From positions 381,166 to 445,165 of the forward strand of contig JADKDT010000003.1 in NCBI GenBank assembly GCA_016714465.1: a stretch of 64,000 bases of DNA, in the 5' to 3' direction. Shown here piece by piece: positions 59,893 through 64,000 of the stretch; within the stretch, counting starts at the first letter, position 1; each line of letters begins with the position of its first letter. The position numbers and the translations under genes are program-made. The stretch is from Candidatus Brachythrix odensensis (lineage in GTDB: Bacteria > Chloroflexota > Anaerolineae > J036 > Brachytrichaceae). The notes below the pieces were generated by a model, which saw only the letters and a program-made list of their open reading frames with translations, was not told the DNA's origin and made no database searches.

Positions 59893-61037
59893 TCACCGCG
59901 CCGGCGCCCGACGGAGCAGATAGATCCGCGGGAAGATGCCGTTCAGGCTGATGCGGCGTTCCTCGATCAATTCCCAGCCGGGGTTGCGGGCCAGGCTGTC
60001 CGCCATCAGGCGGGCCTCGTGGCTGATGACGCACAGGCGCGCACCCGGCGCCGCAATCCGGGCGGCGTCGGCCAGCGCGGCGGGATACAGGGCCAGATTC
60101 GCCGCGTGGCTGCCCACCTGCTGGCCAAATGGGAGATCGGCGCACAACGCTGTGATGCTGCCATCAGGCAATGGCGCCTCCCGCGCGTCGGCCTGAATCA
60201 GTTCAACCCGGGCGGCCAGCCCGCTCCCGGCCGCCCGCAGGTTGGCCCGGCACAGGGCGAGCGCCGCGGGCGCGTTGTCCAGACCGATCAGGCGGGCGGC
60301 CGGGCCATGGGCCGCGCGCTCGATCAACAGGCTGCCCGAACCGCAGCACAGGTTGACAAACACGTCGCGCCCCGTAGGCTGGAGCAGGCGCGTCATCGCC
60401 GACGCGACGGCGGCGTTGAGCGCCCCGGGATAGTTCTGCACGCGCCAGGGCCGGGTCGCCAACGGCCAGGTGTCAGCCGTACCAGCGTCTCCCAGCCACC
60501 CTCCCGGTCGGGCCGCAGACGGACCAGCAGGTCGCCCTCGTTCTCGTCGGGCTCGAGCCCGGTCCGCTCCGCAAGGGCTGCGAGCAGGCGCCGCATGACG
60601 GCGCTTTCAGCGCCGGCGGCGGCGATGTGGATCGTTCGGAATGCGCCTGCCGGCCACTCCCGCAGGGCGGCGTCGATTTGCGCGCCGAGCCGCCGAAAGT
60701 GGGCGTCGCCCAACAGCGCTTTCGGACGAGGCACCGCAAATACCGCGCTTGAATACACCGCCTGCACGGTGCGGAGCTGCAGCGCGCGGCGCGGGTCGCC
60801 GGTTGGCGAAAAACGCACCTCGCCCGGCGCCACGATAAAGGCGATCGCGCGGGTGTAGGCCACGATCTCGTCGCGGGCCACATCCTCCAGGCCGATGGCC
60901 GTCTCCGCCACGAGGGGTGGCGCGGCGGGCAACGGTTGAGGCACGGCCGGAGCGCGGACTGCCGGGGCCGGTCGGGCTGCGTCCCCGCCGCGGGCAGGGC
61001 TGCGGCGCTTAGCGCCAGCGTTTGGTGACATGCTCAT
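59893..61037 (-). CDS. THUMP/UPF0020-type RNA methyltransferase (one frameshift)
   Basis: About 380 residues if repaired. The N-terminal part (61037 to ~60470) is a THUMP-like RNA-binding module with ETAIGLEDVARDEIVAYTRA, then VYSSAVFAVPRPKALLG. The C-terminal part is a SAM-dependent methyltransferase: FVNLCCGSGSLLIERA is motif I and ALCADLPFGQQVGSH is the (N/D)LPFG motif IV of the Trm14/TrmN-RlmL group, which methylate N2 of guanosine in tRNA or rRNA. The frame changes near 60462-60475, between WETLVRLT and LATRPWRVQNYPGAL. The exact RNA target cannot be told. Confidence 0.83.
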
Positions 61038-61473
61038 CCCAAAGACCCGCTTCCTCGAGGATGTGGGTGAACCCCTGACCGATCCAAAACGACCGGATGA
61101 CAGGCACTTCGACTGGATCCGTGAACTTCAAGCGTTTGATGATGTTCCCCCGCCAGCCGCGCTTGAGCAGCCAGCGCTCAAACGCGGCCAGAATCTGCCC
61201 ATCGGCGCGCGCCGCGCGCAGCGGGTCGTTGACCCGGAAGACTGTAATCTCGACCGCGCGGAGCGCGGTGTCATCTGGTTTCAGGTGGTGCATGGCGATG
61301 ACGCGCGCGCCCTCGCCCTCAAAGCCGACCAGCCGGCCGGCATCAGAGCCGTCGGCCCCACGCACCGAGATCGTCCAGGGCGTCAGGGCGTCGGGCGAGA
61401 CGCCAAAGAGGGTCTCGTCAAAATTGATGGCCGCCACAAAGGCGGGGGTGGTGAAGAAGACTTCGCGGAGCAT
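61009..61473 (-). CDS. Conserved-looking protein of unknown function, possibly GNAT-like
   Basis: 154 residues from ATG 61473; upstream reading enters an inverted repeat. The sequence alternates strands and helices (WTISVRGADGSDAGRLVGFE, then RVIAMHHLKPDDTALRAVEI and GFTHILEEAGLWDEHVTKRW). The order of a strand pair, a helix and a final FWIGQGFTHI segment recalls acetyltransferases, but no acetyl-CoA loop is clear. It overlaps the methyltransferase start by 29 bases, so the two are coupled. Confidence 0.65.
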   Translation of the reverse strand: MLREVFFTTPAFVAAINFDETLFGVSPDALTPWTISVRGADGSDAGRLVGFEGEGARVIAMHHLKPDDTALRAVEITVFRVNDPLRAARADGQILAAFERWLLKRGWRGNIIKRLKFTDPVEVPVIRSFWIGQGFTHILEEAGLWDEHVTKRWR

Positions 61474-61530
61474 GCGAATTGCAATTGTAGACGCCCGCGG
61501 CGTAGGCGCCTCCCTGCCGGATCGGGGATC

Positions 61531-61605
61531 TATCCGCAGATTCACGCAGATTCTCGCCGATTCCATATTGATAAATCGGCGGAAATCGGCGTGAATCTGC
61601 GGATA
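61531..61605. repeat. Inverted repeat, same family as 3891-3974
   Basis: The arms start TATCCGCAGATTCACGCAG at 61531 and end with the complement at 61605, with a few mismatches in the inner third. It separates the divergent unknown gene and ribosomal L25 gene, and its right end may overlap the L25 promoter. Confidence 0.8.
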
Positions 61606-61620
61606 GACCTCTTGATGCGA

Positions 61621-61741
61621 TATACTCGACGCCCGCCGCAGCTCTCGCGGCATCATACACAAGGACGGCCACAAGCCGTCTCACTGCGACCGTGAGTAGG
61701 GCGAATACACGACCCGATGGGCGGCCGCGAAAAGGATCAAC
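61621..61741 (+). promoter_or_regulatory. L25 promoter and structured leader
   Basis: TATACT at 61621-61626 is a likely -10 box. The ~110-base leader has two adjacent hairpins: GACGGC-CACAA-GCCGTC (61664-61680), then TCAC/GTGA around TGCGACC (61681-61695). AAAAGGATCA precedes the start codon. Ribosomal protein genes often have autoregulatory leaders; I do not recognise this one as a known family. Confidence 0.4.
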
Positions 61742-62481
61742 ATGGCTGAAACAATTCAATTGGATGCGGAGCTGCGCACGCTCGTCGGAAAGGGCAACCC
61801 CGGTCTGCGCCGCAGCGGTCGCGTGCCCGCTGTCGTCTATGGGCATCGCGAGACGCCCACCCACGTGTCGGTCGATCTCAAGGCGGCCACGGCCGCGCTG
61901 CGCAAGGCTGGCCGGAACGGTCTCATCACCCTGACCATCGCCACTCAGGCCGAACCGCGGATGGCGCTTTCGCGCGAAGTGCAGCGGGATGCGATCAAAC
62001 GCACGCTCCGCCACATCGATTTCTACGAAGTCTCGATGACGGAAAAGCTCAACGCCGACGTGCGTATTGTGACCTTCGGCGAGTCCCCGATCTCAAGTCG
62101 GGCCTGGGTGTGCTGCTTGAAGGCATGAATCAACTCAGCATCCGCTGTCTTCCGGGCGACCTCTTCGAGGAAGTTCGCTTTGATGTCTCGGCGATGAAGA
62201 TCGGCGACATCATTCGGGTCAAGGACCTGGCGATCAAGGACGGCGTCGAAGTCATGGAAGACCCCGAGGACGAGGTCGCTCGGATGGTCCGCTACGTCGA
62301 GGCCAAGGTCGACGAGATCGCCGTCGCGACCGGCGACGTCGAGGTCATCGAGAAGGGCAAGAAGGACGAGGAGGGCGCCGAGGGCGCCAAGCCAGCCGCG
62401 GGCGCCAAGCCGGCTGCCAAGGCTGCGCCTGCCGCCAAGGCCGCTCCGGCTGCCAAGGCTGCGCCTGCCGCCAAGAAGTAA
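61742..62481 (+). CDS. rplY: 50S ribosomal protein L25/general stress protein Ctc (one homopolymer frameshift)
   Basis: About 246 residues if repaired, a CTC-type L25 that binds 5S rRNA. The N-terminal L25 domain has RTLVGKGNPGLRRSGRVPAV and YGHRETPTHVSVDL. The C-terminal TL5/CTC beta-domain has LLEGMNQLSIRCLPGDLFEE and DIIRVKDLAIKDGVEV. The tail is acidic and then Ala/Lys-rich (AAKAAPAAKAAPAAKK). The frame breaks at CCCC (62085-62088), where CCCCC would join FGESP to DLKSGLGVLLEGM. Disruption of a ribosomal protein is unlikely in life, so this is probably a sequencing error. Confidence 0.93.
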
Positions 62482-62567
62482 TAGTCATTCTGAGAATGCG
62501 CGGCGGGATTGTGATCTCGCCGCAAGTTCTTGGTCTCGCTTCCAGGCCTTATGCCTGCGACAGTGTT

Positions 62568-62604
62568 CAGGCGCGCCCGCGCGGGCGCGCCTGTTTCTGT
62601 TTTC
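62568..62604 (+). terminator. Intrinsic terminator after L25
   Basis: 26-base perfect palindrome (CAGGCGCGCCCGC and its mirror, 62568-62593) followed by TTTCTGTTTT. Confidence 0.85.
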
Positions 62605-62632
62605 GAGGGGTCGATACAGTAAACTCACTGGC

Positions 62633-63262
62633 ATGTCTACTGTGACGCGCGCTGTTTTGGCTTGCGCGGCCGCCTTGGCGCTGTGCGCATGCGGGAGTGC
62701 CGCGCCGCTGCAGTCCACCCAGCCGGCCCCAACCCGCACCGCCACGCCCGCGGGCGTCGGCGTCACCGCCGTCGTGCCGGCGGTCACCGTGGCTGAAACG
62801 GCGACATTCGGGCCATCGCCCACCGTCAATTCGCCCGCGACCTCGCGGGCCGTCATCCTGACCATCACCGCCCTGGCGGCGACGCCGACCTATCCGCCGA
62901 CTTCAACTCCGCGGCCGACCCGAATCTATGTGGGCGCGGGCCCGGAGGACGTCGTCGCCACGCCCAATCCCGCATTTGTGGGTGTCGTGGCGCGTCCGCT
63001 CGCGACCCAGGTAGCGCGGGGCGGCGTGGCGGCCATGACGATCCGGGCGCAGCCGGGCTCGGTGTGCGGGCTGTGGGCGCTTGCAGCGCCGGGGGGCCAG
63101 CGCCGGGCGATCCCCGGGGTGACAGCCGGGCAAACTGCGGGCGATGGCATGCTGGCCTGGATCTGGAACATCGCCGACGATGCTCAACCTGGAGCGTTGG
63201 ATTTGCTCGTCGATTGCGGCCCGGCGGGGTCGGCGGCCGTCCGGATCGATGTGCTGCGATAG
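62633..63262 (+). CDS. Lipoprotein of unknown function
   Basis: 209 residues. The signal MSTVTRAVLACAAALALCAC ends in a lipobox (LCAC). A Thr/Pro-rich linker (~25-115, PTYPPTSTPRPTR) leads to a ~95-residue beta-rich domain (GGVAAMTIRAQPGSVCGLWA to VRIDVLR). The domain resembles small immunoglobulin-like modules of exported Chloroflexota proteins, but no family was recognised. It lies between L25 and the Fe-S scaffold gene, 32 bases before the latter. Confidence 0.75.
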   Translation: MSTVTRAVLACAAALALCACGSAAPLQSTQPAPTRTATPAGVGVTAVVPAVTVAETATFGPSPTVNSPATSRAVILTITALAATPTYPPTSTPRPTRIYVGAGPEDVVATPNPAFVGVVARPLATQVARGGVAAMTIRAQPGSVCGLWALAAPGGQRRAIPGVTAGQTAGDGMLAWIWNIADDAQPGALDLLVDCGPAGSAAVRIDVLR

Positions 63263-63294
63263 GGGCAGTCGTCCCTGCGAGATCGGGAGTACGT

Positions 63295-63699
63295 ATGAGT
63301 GATCTGTATCGAGACAACCTGCTCGACCACTACGAGAATCCCCGGCATCACGGGCGGATCGAGGGCGCCCAAATCAGCCACGAAGAAACAAATCCGTTGT
63401 GCGGCGACCGCATTCGGGTGGAGATTCGGCTGTCCGACGACGGAGAGTCCATCGCCGAGATCGGGTTTTCAGGCGATGGCTGCATCATCAGCCAGGCCTC
63501 CGCATCGATGTTGATGGAGGATGTGATCGGCAAGGCGCTCGAGGAAGCGTTGGGCACCGATCGCCAGCGCGTGCTCGACCTGGTCGGCGCGCCCCTCACA
63601 CCGGCCCGGGTGAAATGCGCGCTGCTGGGCCTCAAGGTGATGAAGACCGGCATCGCAAACTGGAAGCTTTCCCGCGGCGAGGCGAGCGGGCTGGCCTGA
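63295..63699 (+). CDS. sufU: Fe-S cluster scaffold protein SufU/IscU-like
   Basis: 134 residues. The start LYRDNLLDHYENPRHHG and the three conserved cysteines in NPLCGDRI, GDGCIISQAS and RVKCALLG mark the NifU-N/SufU fold. The 18-20 residue insertion between the second and third Cys motifs (KALEEALGTDRQRVLDLVG) is typical of SufU. It receives sulfur from a SufS-type desulfurase, which is not in the window. ATG 63295 follows GGGAGTACGT; longer upstream frames read through the lipoprotein gene. Confidence 0.92.
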   Translation: MSDLYRDNLLDHYENPRHHGRIEGAQISHEETNPLCGDRIRVEIRLSDDGESIAEIGFSGDGCIISQASASMLMEDVIGKALEEALGTDRQRVLDLVGAPLTPARVKCALLGLKVMKTGIANWKLSRGEASGLA

Positions 63700-63713
63700 G
63701 CCACCCGGACCGG

Positions 63714-64000
63714 ATGCCCATGCGCTGCCTCATCCTTTCCGACATCCACGCCAATCTGGCCGCCTTTGAGGCGGTACTGGCGGATGTTGCGGCCCGGGAC
63801 CTGAAATACGACATCGTGTGGTGCCTCGGCGACCTGGTCGGTTACGGGCCCGACCCCAACGAGGGCATCGCGCTCTTGCAGACGTTGCCCCACGTGTGCC
63901 TGTCCGGCAATCATGACTGGGCGGCCCTGGGCCGGATCGACCTGCGTACCTTCAATCCTGACGCCGCGGCCCTGGCGGAGTGGACGCGCGAAGCGCTGAC
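63714..64000 (+). CDS. Metallophosphoesterase, N-terminal part (runs off right edge)
   Basis: 95 codons are visible from ATG 63714 (63720 is also possible). The calcineurin-like metal motifs are present in order: LILSDIHANLAA (D-x-H), WCLGDLVGYGPDP (GD) and LSGNHDWAAL (GNHD). This arrangement fits the small bacterial phosphodiesterases/phosphatases of the YfcE or diadenosine-tetraphosphatase type. The His motifs of the C-terminal half lie beyond the window. The gap of 14 bases suggests cotranscription with the SufU gene. Confidence 0.88.
   Translation, partial: MPMRCLILSDIHANLAAFEAVLADVAARDLKYDIVWCLGDLVGYGPDPNEGIALLQTLPHVCLSGNHDWAALGRIDLRTFNPDAAALAEWTREAL

Overview
This window is GC-rich bacterial DNA, most likely from an uncultured Chloroflexota (Anaerolineae-like) organism. 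That assignment is an inference. It rests on the very long 'TPTNTPVPPTA' linkers in exported proteins, surface proteins ending in aromatic/Ile-Pro-x-hydrophobic-Ala-Arg, the mixture of gene families, and the absence of recognisable lipopolysaccharide or outer-membrane genes.

Layout. 0-4.8 kb: the end of a Rieske oxygenase, a decayed REP-associated transposase (RAYT) among REP palindromes, a sugar-kinase-like gene overlapping a cytochrome P450, and a CIA30-domain lipoprotein. 4.8-10.2 kb: a TetR-controlled MacAB-like export operon (TetR, two FtsX-type permeases, ATPase, membrane-fusion lipoprotein). 10.3-19.8 kb: a KduD-like dehydrogenase, a two-gene molybdenum hydroxylase of the xanthine dehydrogenase family, and a divergent BMP-type nucleoside ABC transporter; together they look like a purine uptake and oxidation island. 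19.8-23.4 kb: dense palindromes and a badly frameshifted MmeI-like restriction-modification gene. 23.5-29 kb: two arsenic/redox operons on the minus strand (arsR-arsC-acr3, and ArsR-thioredoxin/CcdA fusion-small thioredoxin-ArsP-like permease). 29-33.2 kb: AhpD-like, FmdE-like, Fic, TauE/SafE and a membrane-anchored beta-propeller-like protein. 33.5-46.1 kb: three tandem mosaic ecto-phosphatase genes. 46.2-59.7 kb: a roughly 3,300-residue SdrD-B-repeat surface protein, a remnant of a C-terminal tail, and another surface protein. 59.9-64 kb: a THUMP/RNA methyltransferase, a small unknown gene, ribosomal protein L25, a lipoprotein, a SufU/IscU scaffold and the start of a metallophosphoesterase.

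Two themes stand out. First, intergenic space is filled with several families of long, often perfect palindromes, and many gene stop codons lie inside them or next to them. Second, the 33.5-59.7 kb surface-protein region is built by duplicating and shuffling domains: nucleotide pyrophosphatase/phosphodiesterase, purple-acid-phosphatase-like, jelly-roll and laminin-like modules joined by Thr-Pro linkers.

Caution: at least 20 frameshifts and one in-frame UGA interrupt otherwise well conserved genes. The clearest ones (ribosomal L25, Acr3, CcdA fusion) lie in short homopolymers, as expected of a long-read draft assembly. Many 'broken' genes may therefore be intact in the organism. No rRNA, tRNA or CRISPR array was recognised.
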